Source: Owenia fusiformis
Taxonomy: Eukaryota > Annelida > Polychaeta > Sabellida > Oweniidae
NCBI GenBank assembly: GCA_903813345.2
Contig: CAIIXF020000002.1
Location: 25,498,455-25,562,454 of the forward strand
Reading direction: 5' to 3'
Length of the DNA stretch: 64,000 nt
Part shown: positions 12,776 through 26,300 of the stretch, in pieces
Numbering within the stretch: position 1 is the stretch's first letter
Layout of the letters: every line of letters begins with the position of its first letter
The notes under the pieces: generated by a model
Told to the model about the DNA's origin: nothing
What the model saw: only the letters and a program-made list of their open reading frames with translations
The model's database searches: none
Program-made: the position numbers and the translations under genes

Positions 12776-14700
12776 CTAAATGAAAATGTTTTCATTAGCT
12801 AATAACACAGGTGTTACTATGTTGAGGTCACGCTGACATCATTGATTATTGATTTTGTATTTTTATCATGAACCGTTCTTACAATTATATACATGCTAAT
12901 TAATAAATTATGCAGAAGGAAGCGATTTTAGTAACATATTTTTCTGAGATTCGTTTATCGCAGATTTAATTGATTTCCCAATAAACTTGTTATTCATTTG
13001 TTGAATGGTTTGTATTTAAGATTGTAAACAGAATCTAGATAGGTTTTCCATATGGTTGAAAACCTGTGTAATATTATCTTGATAGTCATGTCTCGATAAT
13101 AGAAAATAAAGTGAAAAAAAAGTGGAATTAGGGAGTAATAAATTTAACATATATGTTGTCAATACTCAAAAGTTTATAGAATTCCAGAAAATCAGGTAGT
13201 TTACAGTTTTCAGAGGAAATGTGAGGATTAGACGAGACTAGAATAGCCTAAGGTGAAGCAATCTAACTATCTCTATTATTTACAGTACAAGATCAATAAG
13301 TAATGATATTCACTATCGGCACTCATTCATTACCCATGATGCCTTACGATCAATGATGGCAACATCGCAGAATCTTGATGAAATGAATAGTTTGGCATGT
13401 GAAACATTGGACTGAAAATACAAATAAGATATTTAGCTAATTTGATTATATTCCAATATATAGAAGAATAAGATAATGAACTAGACTATTGATCAAACAT
13501 ATTGTATTATATTGAAGGTGTCGTGAGCATAAGTTATTACAAAATATCTCGTTTACTTACCTAGCTACATTCTGGGATAATAATTACATTCTTACAATCT
13601 CAGATAGGCATTGATCCATTGTGACATTATCAGCAAGATTTCGCAAGATTTATACAGATTTTAATAAAATAAGGAAACTTTATGTTGAACTTATCATTTG
13701 ATGGGAGTGTCTTATAGCCATAGTAACGGCATGCTTGCTGAGGAAAAAGCTGGAGTAATATCTGAGGTGTGAGAGAAGTTATACCTTGAAAGATATACAT
13801 CCGGCTATAGACTATGAGACCTGCGTCGTATAATGTTTGTGAAGTATTATCTTAAAATCTCCGCAATGGTAACACTTTTGGGACAAGTTAAAAGTGTTCA
13901 AATCGAGAGGCTATGAACAACATGATATACCATGTGACATCACAATTGTGAACTGTTTAATAAGTATTCACAATTGGAGGTGTTCTCTTTTGAAAGTGTT
14001 CATACTAACAGATTTTTATTCAAAGTGACAGATATCATTTTAGCATGTCCTAACTCTTATATATGTATGGTATACACGAAGCATTGGAAATTGCTTATAC
14101 TGGACTATACGCAAACTAATATCATACACTGGCATTGCAGAGGCTATACAAAACAGAAAATTATCCAATAATTATTCTGCGATAATTTATGTCGACGCTA
14201 GCCGATAAATAAAACAGTAAGGCGTAAAAATAATAGCTCCATCAGTAGAATTCTGATTCAATACCGATGTAATATTATAACAGTTCTGATTGTAATGGGA
14301 TATCTGGGGAATATGACGTGTGTCATGCAATAGATGATTTTGACAGATATATAATACTGATGGATAGATACTGAATATGAACTCGTAAGGACAAATCGAG
14401 GATACATATTTAATATACATATTGGATGATTTAGTGCCTAACTGTAAGATTATATTTTAAGATATAATCTGATAATATTAACATATAGGATGTAGGATAT
14501 ATTTTGTAGAGCTTGTAATTGTGAAAATACTTTAGGTTGGAAAATGTTATGTCAGGATACAGAAAATTAAAAGAGAATATTCCAGAATAATTTGACAGAT
14601 AAAGAATTGTAAATGTGAATATAGAGACTTACGTTATATTAAACATATCCTAATGTGATAGAGAATGAATCATAAGACAATCTAGTGTGTTACAATATGG

Positions 14701-14721
14701 ATGGATTTCAGTCAAAAAATG
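14701..14721 (+). CDS. Weak candidate for the 5' coding exon
   Basis: ATG at 14701 opens seven codons (MDFSQKM) that end at a good donor, ATG|gtaagttt, in phase 0, the phase needed by exon 1 at 18515. The joined N-terminus would be hydrophilic and basic, in keeping with exon 1. The evidence is only a start codon, a donor and a phase, so chance is a real possibility. Another ATG four bases earlier is out of phase. Confidence 0.25.
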
Positions 14722-14749
14722 GTAAGTTTATCGTCATGTTCAGTGAAAC

Positions 14750-14863
14750 TTGTTATTGTAATAGTCTCTACCCTTTTTGTGGACGTCTTCAGGGGTTGGT
14801 GTTCGGTGGTCAGCATCTGTAACAAATGGCAGGTGGTGACATTTTGCATTTTAATGCCTTGTT
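14750..14863 (+). repeat. GTCACC-family short element (left end truncated)
   Basis: TTGTTATTGTAATAGTCTCT through GGTGGTGACATTTTGCATTT and GCCTTG. It starts about 30 bases after the candidate first exon at 14701. Confidence 0.7.
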
Positions 14864-15618
14864 TAAAGCTGTGTTGTGTTGTGTTTTGACTAGCTATGGG
14901 TGCTATCAGGTCAATGGGTGTCAGGATAAGAAGCCCTTCATATGAACGATTCTAGTCACTATCAGTGCCCTTATTGAAGTACCTCACCGTCTCTCCTCCC
15001 TTATAGTTCTTTCATTTATTTCAAGTTTTTGATTATTGTATAGTAACACATATTATTTACCTAAGTGGGGAGAAAATAGCACTCAACTTTTAATCAAATA
15101 TAATGCATTTTACCTGGCCTTATTGTCTACACTACAACCAATATTTGCTGTTTAGTAGCTTGTCAATAAAAACTTCTGAGATCAAGGCTCTAGTGTTAGC
15201 GTGTGTTTTGGAATTCTGGTTTGACATTATCGTAGAAACTGCAGGAAGTCCAAGATAACAGAGGTAGATATGTTTGATTTTTTAATGAATACCTAACTGT
15301 ATTATGTCAATGAGAAACTGTATTAACGGTCGTATTTTGAAATGCAAGAGAGATTAGAAATGTTTAGAATAGGTGTTGAAGAATGTGATAAATATGATGC
15401 ATTTTGGGCAACAATCTAAATTGTATAGAATGCTAGATAGGGATGTTGTTTATTTATTAAAAGGGAATTACCAGAATAAAAACATATTAGTTAAGATAGT
15501 TTTAACTTTTGAGCTTATGACAACAATCCAAAGTTATGATGGATTCATCTATTGCAAATATAAGCAATATTAAATTGTTATCTTAAAATCAATTTTTAAC
15601 CAGAAGAGTGAATCTATA

Positions 15619-15950
15619 CAGGGGCGGATCCAGGAACCAACAAGGGGGGGGGCCCAAATTTCAGGTCAGAGTGAAAACTTCCGCGCTTGCGGGGAAAAAA
15701 ATTTTGGGCCCCTAAAATCCAAAAGTGGGCCCAAATTTTGAAATTTTGAGGCCCATTTTCTTCAAAATTTGGCCTGAAATTAACAAATAAGGCCTTAAAA
15801 GGCCCAGTAATGACCAAAAAGGCCCACTTTTTGGGGCCTGAAGGCCTTTTTTGGCCCAAAAATTTTTTTGGGCCCAATTTTTTTTTTCTGGGTCCACCCA
15901 AGGGGGGGGGGCCCGGGCCCCTGGGCCCCCCCCCCTAATCCGCCAGTGCT
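15619..15950. repeat. GGGGCGGATCC-family element, poly-G/poly-C rich
   Basis: CAGGGGCGGATCCAGGAACC at the left and CCCCTAATCCGCCAGTG at the right are rough complements. The inside is built of GGGCCCAAATTTT and AAGGCCC repeats, giving chance Lys/Pro/Gly-rich frames on the minus strand that are not genes. Confidence 0.78.
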
Positions 15951-16392
15951 ATAAAACTATACACCTATACACCTAGTACAAGTTCAAGTTCAAAACTAAT
16001 GTCTCTAATATTTTTAGAGTTAACATGGTGGTTGTCAATGAAGTTTACATTAACAAATTACTGCAATAAATAAATAAAAACATTGAGAGGTAGCTATCAA
16101 AACATCAACGTATATTGAGATAAATAGCTGCACTTTAAATCAAACTTTTTATTAAAACCTCAACAACCTTCAATTCTTCTATTGAAATAATATTCAGTTA
16201 ACTCAGTTAGTTTGAAAAAAACATATTTGACAAATGAGTGCTTTTTATGAAATCATGTTCTATTTTGAGAAAAGCTGACATATTTGCTGTAATGCATTTA
16301 CCTCCCTGGAGACCCTTTTGGTAGAGGCAATACAGATAGGTAAGATCATTGAGTGATAAAGTATCTAGTTCTAAGTTGATATGGTCATTTTA

Positions 16393-16532
16393 ATGTCACC
16401 ACCACGAGAGGTGACATATTGTTATAAACTCCCAACTATTTTGTGGACGGTGTTCAGCATTTGGCATCCAGTGGTTGGCAGTGGGTGTCTGCAACAAATG
16501 CTGGTGGTGACAGTTTGCATATTAATACCCCG
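16393..16532 (+). repeat. GTCACC-family short element
   Basis: ATGTCACCACCACGAGAGGT opens the copy and CTGGTGGTGACAGTTTGCAT closes it. Confidence 0.78.
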
Positions 16533-16849
16533 TTAGAGGTAAGACTTGTAGGCATAATTGACATTTGGTAGTACATGACATTTTGATAGTATCCACCAAG
16601 GCTTTTTAAAAGAAGCACAATGGACCAATTGATTTTCTTGAACCCTCGATAAGTTAGGTGTCAATAAAAGTTAAATATAAAAGTTATATAGGATGATAGG
16701 ATTTGTCACTCTATGTATTGAATAGAACTAGAGTCATATCTGTGTAAAGGTAGGAGATGTCTGAGTTAATTTATTGAACTATGAAATATATAAAAATCAA
16801 TAGTCAGGAAACCATGCATTAGATAAGGAAAATGCATGATTATAGTAAC

Positions 16850-17352
16850 TACAGTAAAACCTGTCTAATCCGAATGCCATTTGGATCGGCTTAAAGCGTT
16901 CAAATTAGGAGGTGTTCACATTTCAAGGTTTTTGCATTCGCGCGATTCCGGATTCTGAAGAAATATGAACACATTCTCAGTACATATTTATAGTTCATTT
17001 GACCACATAGCTTTATAGCATTTCAAAAATTTGAAAATTCAATTCAAATGAATCTAGTCATGCTCGAAGACCCTATTATAATCAAGACCATTCAAGTTTT
17101 TTCCCAAAGTTTTGATATCATAACAATATTTGAGCAATTTTGAATGAAACATGTGAAATTTTATGAAAAGTGTTCAGATTAGACAGGTTAATTTTTCAAA
17201 TATGACTGTTCACTGTTCAAATTGAGAGGTGTTTACATTTCAAGTATTTTTTAACATGGGAGTCAATGGGAGGAAAAAACGGGACCGAAAAAAAGTGTTC
17301 AGATTGGGAGGTGTTCAGATTAGCCAGGTGTTCAGATATACTTCTACTGTAC
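16850..17352 (+). repeat. TACAGTRAAACC-family MITE, composite copy
   Basis: It starts TACAGTAAAACCTGTCTAAT and ends in GTTCAGATATACTTCTACTG with TGTA. It contains two nested or tandem halves, each with a GTGTTCAGATTAG / GGTGTTCACATTTCAA pair. Confidence 0.7.
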
Positions 17353-18514
17353 ATGAGTTATGTATGATATATCAATTGTCAAAACCGTGCATAAGGCAAA
17401 AACCATGCATCTTTTTATTACATGAGCTATATATAAACCATAAACATCAATTGTCTGAAGCATGCATTGAACAGAGACGTGCATCGTGCATTGTTATTCT
17501 ACATTCTGATTGTTCAGAACTGACAATGCATGTCTAGCCATGTGATTGTGTGAATCACTGTCTATTAAATGTATGACAATTGGAAATAACCCCATTGTCT
17601 GCATGTAATATTGAATAACGCTGATAAGCATCTATATAATATTCAGGTAACGTCATCATCATGGATATAAAAAATAATTCTACCTGCCTGATGATAAATT
17701 ATGTATAGAATTGTGCATGTGTCATCGTTCTACCTGACAGTTGGGTTATGTTTTAAAATGGAAAATTAATGGATAACTGGTTTGCAAAATGAGGAATGAA
17801 TTTAGCGAAGATAAAGATAACACTCTAAATTGTATGGAAATGCAAGAAAATCTAGCATTTCATTGAAGACTTGGAGAGAAATGGTGTGAAATGAACATGG
17901 TTTGAGCATAAAATTGATTTGAAAATGATTCATGATTTATATGCGAGGGTCATATTGAAGTGCCTAGGTGAAACACTACTGTCAGGTGTTATAAATGTGA
18001 TGTTAATATATTAGCTAAGTTGTGAAAGTATGTCTAATATGAATTTGAATTAATGTGGTTTTAATTGCTTTTATATGATTGTTTTACAGTAGTATTCTTG
18101 AAATCCTAATATGGAGTTTGTCCTTTGTATGATTCTTTCTTGATTTACATTCTTGGAAAAGGATGTTCTCATCCTACTTTTATAGGTTTAACTTATACAA
18201 GCAACAACTTGGGACAAATACCTTCTTTTCTGAAAATATCAAATCTAGAAAAATATACTTTATTACAGTAGTACCCAGTTATGATGCTGTGCCATTTCAG
18301 TTTTAAAAGGCAATTAATTAATTTTACACACTATTTTTTTCAAGCTTCCATGATTATAGAAAATCAGTGTCTGGTCTGTGTCCAAATATCTTGATTGTGT
18401 GATGACGTTATACATCATAATGGGCATTTAAAATGTTTTAAGGTTATAAAATGAGAATTACAGCTTTTAACATAAAATCATTTTTATCACAGCTATATTT
18501 CTCGTGTTTTTCAG

Positions 18515-20356
18515 GCCTCGCAAGCTGAGCGCCAAGTTCCACAACCAGGAGGGAAAGATAAGCGACGATCGCTCCTTCCCGCACCTAAATCAAAACTTCC
18601 CTCACCTGGGGCAGTAAAATCCAGCCCCACTACACCAGAGGTCTCTCAGGATAATTCAGACTCGCCCCCAGTGTTCCCGACTGCGAAAGCGCCCTCTTTA
18701 AAAAGCCCTACTGCTGCAGAAGCCTTGTTTCTACAATTGGGGTACCGGGTGGCAATTGCTGGGGTCAAGGTCGGTGTACTGAGGTATTATGGGAAGGTAC
18801 ATTTCGCCCAAGGTATATGGTGTGGGATCGAACTAGATGAGCCAGAAGGAAAACATGACGGAGTCGTAGATGATACAAGATACTTTCAATGTGCTGATTA
18901 TTGTGGCATTTTTGCTCCCAGTCATAAAGTTGACTTCATAGGTGCACCTACTTCTAAATCCAAATCGAAACACAAGCACCATAAAGAACACAGATCCCAC
19001 CCAAGGGATACAAGTCCCGAGGTAGCAGATCAATTACATCTATCAAAACTAAAAATCAGAAAATCAGATATTGAGAAATCATTAGTAATATTACCCAAAG
19101 TTCAGGAGACTAGTCCAAGCGAAGTTACCTCCAAATTGACAATCAAATCTCAGACAGTTGTGACTCAGAAATCAGGATTACCCCAAATTAAACAAAAGTC
19201 ACCAGAATCTGGATTATTGGACAGTTCAAAGTCACAGGCGGTCTCGGGAAGTGTAGAAGACAAGAGACCTAGTCAGTCTAAACAATCACGCTTAGTTAAA
19301 CCCAAAGGGATACCTCGTCCAAAATCTCAAATTGTAGCACCAGCACAAAAATCACCTCTACAATCTTCTCAAAATCAGGGAGAATCGGATATTACTATAC
19401 CGCCATCTTGTGAAAATACCATACGAACATCTCCCAGTGAATTGAATAATAATCGTAATGATGCAACAATGAGTAAAACTGTCACTAAATCGAAACCAAC
19501 AACTTTGCCTCAACATTTAAACCAAAATCTTAATGGAACATTTACTTTGGACGATAAAGATGATGCCCCATGTGCTGAATTTGAAGAACTAGTCTCGCCA
19601 ACAAAAGCTGCACAAAATCGTCAACTTACCCTCACATATGTTGGCGACTCAGGTGATGACCTTGATGACCCCAAAGAACCTCATTCTGAAACAACGGAGC
19701 CTCATTTTGAATCCAATATGGATAAATCGCCTACTGATTCATTACTCCCTCGTAGGCAAGTTGACAAAATCGCAAACAATTTGAATGCAACGTTTGACAA
19801 GGATAGTGTAGTTGGAAAAGATGCTTTGATGGAAACTAGTCATACTGAAGGTGAAATGGCAGAGAGTGATATCGAAAGTGCAAATATTGATGCAACATCT
19901 GATGATGTTTTGCAAAATGGAGTCGAGGCTAAAGGAAATGAAACATACTGTGATGAAAATGTAACAGATTCACAAGATATGGATAAAGTCATGGATTATA
20001 GTCAGGATACTGAGGATAACGTCAATGGAATGGACCAAGCTATGAATACCACATATGAATCAAATCAGCAACAGTTTGAACCTCTTGTTGAACATGAACA
20101 CAATGTTGTTACCAACTCTCATCAAAGCATCGTTTTAGATGCTGAACACAAAGAGGCTGGACTTGGAAATGGTACAATTGAATCAGATAGTGATGCAACA
20201 GGTGCTGCAACAAGGACCAGGAACGAGACATCAGATTCGAGCTTACTGGAGTGTTTGCAATCGTCACATCTGATGAGTGAGATATCACGCCTTGGGATCA
20301 TGCCACCAGATGAGCTGGAGAGGACCAGATTCTTGTTGGAGGGAGAAATGGAAAAT
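18515..20356 (+). CDS. Exon 1 of those visible: CAP-Gly domain and acidic tail
   Basis: The exon follows a pyrimidine-rich acceptor (gtgtttttcag) at phase 0 and ends at AAT|gtaagtgc, phase 0, giving 614 codons. The first 75 residues are a basic Pro/Ser/Lys linker. The CAP-Gly domain lies at 18740-18943: GYRVAIAG, a Trp-Cys-Gly core, LDEPEGKHDG (18833-18862) and RYFQC, then GIFAPSHKV. The signature GKNDG reads GKHDG here. After the domain come a Lys/His-rich stretch (SKSKHKHHKEH), a Ser/Gln/Pro-rich region with a KGIPRPKS segment near 19306, then a strongly acidic half. The GTG at 18671 is not a start; the frame is open back to the acceptor, so the protein begins upstream. The domain is closest in style to the second CAP-Gly of CLIP-family linkers. 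Confidence 0.93.
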
Positions 20357-23300
20357 GTAAGTGCTTGATTTGTTTTGTTTTTTGTTGATGAGTTTTCTTT
20401 GACTAAATGAGCATTAATTAAGAGTAAAACATTTCTTTGAGAGTAAACCTGAGACTTTTCCATGATTCACTAATTAACATACCTAATATAGAAATATTTT
20501 TCTCATTTTACTATATCACTACCAAAAGTAGTGACTTTTTGGCGGAAGGTGTTTGGTAGTTGGCATTTGATGGTTGTTGTTTGGCAGTTGGTATTTGGTG
20601 GTTGGTTGGTGTCTGTAACAAATGGCAGGTGGTGACCTTGTATAATAATGCTCTCTTTTTATGTAATATAAGAATGAAAACACCAGCTGGATGCTGAAAT
20701 AGAAGCATGTTTTTGGATTTAGTATCATGACTAATTTCTCAGTGATCATGTCTCTTGTAAACAGATCACCTTATGGTGTACATTTTTCTTCAATGAATAC
20801 GATCTTTACAATCTGTATACGCTTTCCAATATTTTGATTTGGGTTCTTTAAAAAGAGACCTTCATCTAAAACCCTCTGGGTAGTATAATGGATAGTTTAG
20901 CACTTTTCAAAACCATGAATGCATCTCCTATCATGATCACTTCCTTCAGGAAACACTGCTGAGATAAACACCTCTGGTAAACACCTAACTCCAGTGAATA
21001 CATTTCCTTGTTACTAACAACACAATTGCTTTTAAATGGCAAATTAAAACTCAAATCCTTTTTATTAAACATTATTAAATATGAATCTTTACATATACGG
21101 GTCAATATTTTCATAGAATACAAGCAAGTTTCTGCTTATTGCATACTGCAAAATCATATAGACTTATTCATGAATACATTAGTCTGTGCGGCATTTGTAA
21201 TGGGGATCGGCTAAATGAAATTGACTTTCATTAGTCACATACCTCTCTTGTTGAATCCCTAGATATTTACTCTGAATACAGTAATTTTGTAGATCTTACG
21301 AATTATTTTACGTCAACTCTTCAGGATAAAAGATGCTTTCTGATAGATTTTTTTGGAGAAGGATAAATATTATCAAGAATGATAATTATTTCTTTATTTC
21401 TAAATTGTTTGATTTTATTTATTTCCCCTTTAATTTTAGAAAAGGATGCATACAAGTATGTGAATCACGACACAAACCAAAATCAGATCAATATTCCTCG
21501 ATTGCGTTTATAAAAACCATTTCGTTCTTTTTTGTTCTTTCTGGAAATCTATCTTATTTTTGTAGAAATGGCAGTATGAATCATGAAATGTCTATGTTAG
21601 ATAATAAATTACATTCTGTCTTGAATATGGTTTAAGATTCACTCTCATCATCTCTAGGCTAACCCCTGGCTGACTAAGTCACCGTAGCCAATAAATTAAT
21701 TGAATTTTCCCCGCAAAAATGTTATAAAATCTTGCGTTATATCTATGAGAAAATCGTTCTTTGTGGGCATGTTTTTGAATAGAAAGAGTGGTGAAGGGTG
21801 AAATCAACAAGGAATACTGAGAAGGCAGAACATATTGCAAATACATGAATATAAAAAAATCAAGCATTCCAATTAAAAATTATAAACTTTTGAGAAATGA
21901 CATTGAATGACTGATGAGAGTTTACAATATTTTTAGATATGGACTATAGAGATAAGTATTCCAAATGGATTCTTAGGATTTTTATCTTACTGTCCTAAAC
22001 TATTCACTCTTCTGTTAAATGATTCAGAATCTGATCTTGTAATATCATTAACAGCCTCCAGAAATCAATATCGCCAAGCATAGAGACAGAGACCATGTTT
22101 AAAACATCTTTATGTTCCTCTTCAAATGTAAAAATCTGTAAAAATGTCCATATATCCAAAACTGAAATTCTTAAATATGAATTCAACATTTTAAATTGGT
22201 GAAAAATACCAGTAAATGATGTGGTTCATTCAAAACTGAGTGAGATATTCTATGCAATTAGGCTTGGTCTGACAGGCATTTTTAGCAACGACGAGACCAT
22301 TACTGGTAATTTACGTCAAGGGCTTACAATCCTCTTACATTCCAACGCAGAACGTCAGATCAGTTCTACTGTCGTAAGTGTCACATTTGTTAACCAATCA
22401 ATCAATTTCAATTTGTTTCCGCATTTAACCTTACTTAATAATGCATATTATGTAAATATAAAATGCTGGCTGGTAAATGGCAAAATATGCAGCTTTCAGT
22501 GTAATTATTTTCTTAATTAATTTGATGTAGAATGTATAATAATCTTATAATGTTTCCATACCAGTATATAGAATGGTTATTCATTGCCATTATCAAACCC
22601 ATTATTATTAATATGGCACATTTATTATTAGATAATTTTAATATCTTTCTAGTTCAGCATCCAACTGGTAATCAATTTTTATATTTTCACTTTGTAGATG
22701 CAGACTAGGGGTCAGGCTGTTTCATTATTTTGGGTTTGATTTGGTTTTTGACTCACTCTGTTCAGTTTTTTGTTTTCAGTTTGGTTATTATGTCACTACC
22801 AAAAGTGGTAACATATTGTTATTGTCTCCAATTTTTTATGACGGTGTCCAGCGGTTGATGTTGGGAGTCACACATCTGTAACAAATGGCAGTTGATGACA
22901 TATTGCACGTTAATGTTATGATCTCAGCTCTTATCACAACATATTATCTGCTAAGATAAAAAATATAAAACAAAATTAGCTACATATGACCCGCATCAAG
23001 CATTTTCTACAAGCACCATCTGCATAGTGTGATTATATACCATAAAAATGAGAACAATATTTCATCTCATAAGAGAGAATGTTTTGAAAAAACGTATTCT
23101 TTATTTATTTTTAGGATTCACATGATGTGATCTCTCCCAATGAGCTAATGATGCCAGACCACTTGCTAGATGGCGAACTTGAAGAAATAGAGCAACAAAA
23201 TGGTACATCCTTAATAGAAACAAGAACTCCATTCTAAATATATGTATAAAGCCTTTCAACAATGATATGATTTGAATTAGAAATGGGAATGCTAATTATC

Positions 23301-26300
23301 CATAAAATGACATGCAGATTGTGAATAAGAATTAAGAATAATTTGAAAATTTTGAATTATACATTTGTTATTTGAAAGTATATGAATAAACTAAGAAGTT
23401 ATTTTTTTTATTCTTAACTTTTGCAATGGTGGCACACCTTAATTTGGGTGCACCAGTACCCGTTCACATTTTAGTATATTTTATTGGAGAAATAGATGTT
23501 CTAAATATGAAGGGGTTTCACTAGAATTTCTTACAACTGGCTAAATAAATGAGAACAACAGGCAAAAGTAATGGAAATCGTAGATTTAACATGGAAAAGT
23601 TGAAAAGTCCCTGAAACAACAGGCGATTTTGTGAAAACAACTGGTAAAATTGCAAGTTGCCTGCTGCTAATGAAACCCCTGATATGTGTGAAGTGTTCAC
23701 CATTTTGGATCACCCTGTATATACATTTGACATTGTAGTATTTCTTTCAGGTTTAGTTTATGAGGATCAGTTTATTCATGATGACCAAGCTAATTATGAT
23801 GACCATATCACCAAACGTGAAGACCACCATATCATTAGTGATGATTTTGCTGATGACGAGGAGCCTATCCCAGCTGATGATCTTGATGGTACATTTGACA
23901 TTGTCACATCTACTCCTGCAGTACATAAACACAAGCAACTACAGGAAAGTTACCAACGAATGGAAAATTCCCCTATAAGCATGGAAAGTTCCATTGAACT
24001 CATCGGAACTTCTTCCATTCATGGCATAAAGGAATTTAATGAAACTTTCGAAATCAAGAAGGAAAATATAACTTATGTTCAAGATAAGGATTTGGATCAT
24101 GACACACCACATGGTGTTGATCATGACACGCCTGATCTTGATGCAATGCATGACATCAGTGCCCCAATATGTGCAATCGGGAAAGAGACAATACAAATGG
24201 ATACTACCACCACTGTGATGAATACAACAAACATTCTAATTGAGAAACAACAAAATGTAACAATAGATTTAAAAAATGGTGGCTCGTGTAAGGAATTAGA
24301 AGAAATTGAACTGTTGCACTCCAAAAATGAATCTTTAATTGGTGATTCGGAGAAAGAATCAACAGATTCAACTTTGAACACCATAGAAGGAAATCTCCAA
24401 GAACCTGGTGCTATGACAATAGATAATACAGACCTGATTACTACAACAACAGAAGAAAGGGACCATGTTGCCATGGTGAGCAAGGATGGAGACCAAGTTG
24501 CTATGCCAACTGATAAAGATGAGGGAATATCAACTTCTATGATATCAGAGTCGGATGAGAAAAATGTCTTCTCAGAGCAGGGTCCAGTTCTTAACAAAGA
24601 TCGGCCAATATCAATCATATCAACGACCAGCACTGACACAGGTATAGTACACAATTAGAATGTTCCTATCTCATAAATTAATGTACAGTTATTCTCATGC
24701 ATGGCCCAAATAAATCATATTAACCACTAGTTTAGACACAGGTAAAGCATGTATAAAATGTACAATTATTATCTAATCCATAGTCAAGCAATATCACAAT
24801 TTCTGGTGACAACTTTTCCTTCACAATGACCAGTTATCATTATCACACCAGAGTTATTTGTCCTCTGCGCTATATTGTTTACATAACAGATTGCAAGAAT
24901 CAGAAATATATTTGAATTTTGAGAATAATTTAAAAACAGTCCAAAACATGGTCATTTTTTGTCATTTCCAAATTCTCCATTAAGGGTGGGCTCTATTTAG
25001 GTAAAATCCCAAATCTGAATTCCCATATTTTTATGTCACAACCATAAGAGGTGACATTGTTATAGTCTCCAACTTTTTTCTGTGGTTGGAATTTAAAAAA
25101 CACAAATTGCAGGTGGTGATATTTTGTTTGTTAATTGCCTTGCAACATTTATAATACACAGAGGATAAATCGTTGATACCATACATTTTGTTTATTATTT
25201 AAAGCATTAATTACTTGTTTTCAAGTACCATGGTTAATAATTTTCATTTCATAAGTACATATATGGATTATGTACGTCAATTTCCACAATTAAGGTGTGC
25301 GTTTCTTTACATGTAAAAGGTCCAAATTCATGAGTCAAATTCATGTGGCTCGACCAACCTTAAGATAATTGTAACTTTTTTTCTAGAAATCGAACTTTGA
25401 AGTATTCTTTTAATCTTTTCAAAAATAACATGGTATCATTTCTAAGCCACAAGAATGTCCAAATCTGGTTATTAACTTAAGGGAATTGATTCTATTTGTC
25501 TGTGTATAAAATATCCCTGAGTTCATGTTTACGATGAAAAAAGCATGAAGGTGCAAGGAATAGAGGACGATAACTTGTGACTAACTCTCTAAATTATAGA
25601 GAAATACCAGTAATTCATTTTTTTTTGCATTCTGTTACATTTTTAAGGGAAATAAGCATGGAAAAGCATGGCAAGATAGATTTCTAGAATTGGCTAAAAA
25701 CATATGTTTTATTGCTACTTTTGTTATCTCAGTGTTATTTCTACATTTACACAAGTGCTAGCCACAAAAGATCAGAGTTACTCAGAATATCTGGAGCACA
25801 TTTCTTGCTACTTGAGTTTTCCTTGATCTTATTTAATGAAAAAACACTAGATGTGTTAATCATAGCTGTTTGGTTTATGGCATAAAATATAACTAATGGT
25901 AAGATTTGCCAGCCTGTGTGTAAACATCCTTGAATCAACTTATTATTAGCCATCCAAGAAATATAAGTTTTATTAACACCCGTATGGGTATACTTGCCCG
26001 TAGCCAGCTTTTACCAGGAGGGGGAGCTTTTTCCAGCGGAGGGGGGAGCTTTTTCACAATTTTGGCTAAAAATCATGCGAAAAATTCTCAGAATGGTGAA
26101 AAACTGCATGATTTTGAAAGAATTTCTGGCCAGCTCCCCTTCTGGCTACGGGCCTGGTATAGCTATGCGGTAGAGCAGTTCACCAAAAATGCAGTGACCC
26201 TGGGTTCAATCCCTGGTTCAAGTGAGACTTCTTGTGTTTATTGATTCAGACGAGACTGCTTTGCTATTGTGAACAACTTGTACATTATGCAAAAAACTGT

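Larger units (their letters stand above)
10544..18514. other. No confirmed gene; upstream intron or intergenic DNA
   Basis: Apart from the candidate exon at 14701 and the repeats listed, only AT-rich sequence is seen. The 3' end is the acceptor of exon 1. Confidence 0.5.

Noticed and set aside
12515-12795. Overlapping open frames on both strands with Pro/Gly/Thr
   Set aside because: They are produced by a 57 bp minisatellite with G runs.
15614-15901. Lys/Pro/Gly-rich minus-strand frames
   Set aside because: They lie entirely within a GGGCCCAAATTTT-type repeat element.
22221-22520. 99-codon open frame with a gtaagt donor inside
   Set aside because: No acceptor gives a frame that fits the phase 0 gap between exons 1 and 2 convincingly, and the tail is AT-rich chance sequence. 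Transcript data could revive it.
24121-24654. Minus-strand open frame opposite exon 3
   Set aside because: Antisense shadow of a coding exon; composition mirrors Asp/Thr/Glu codons.
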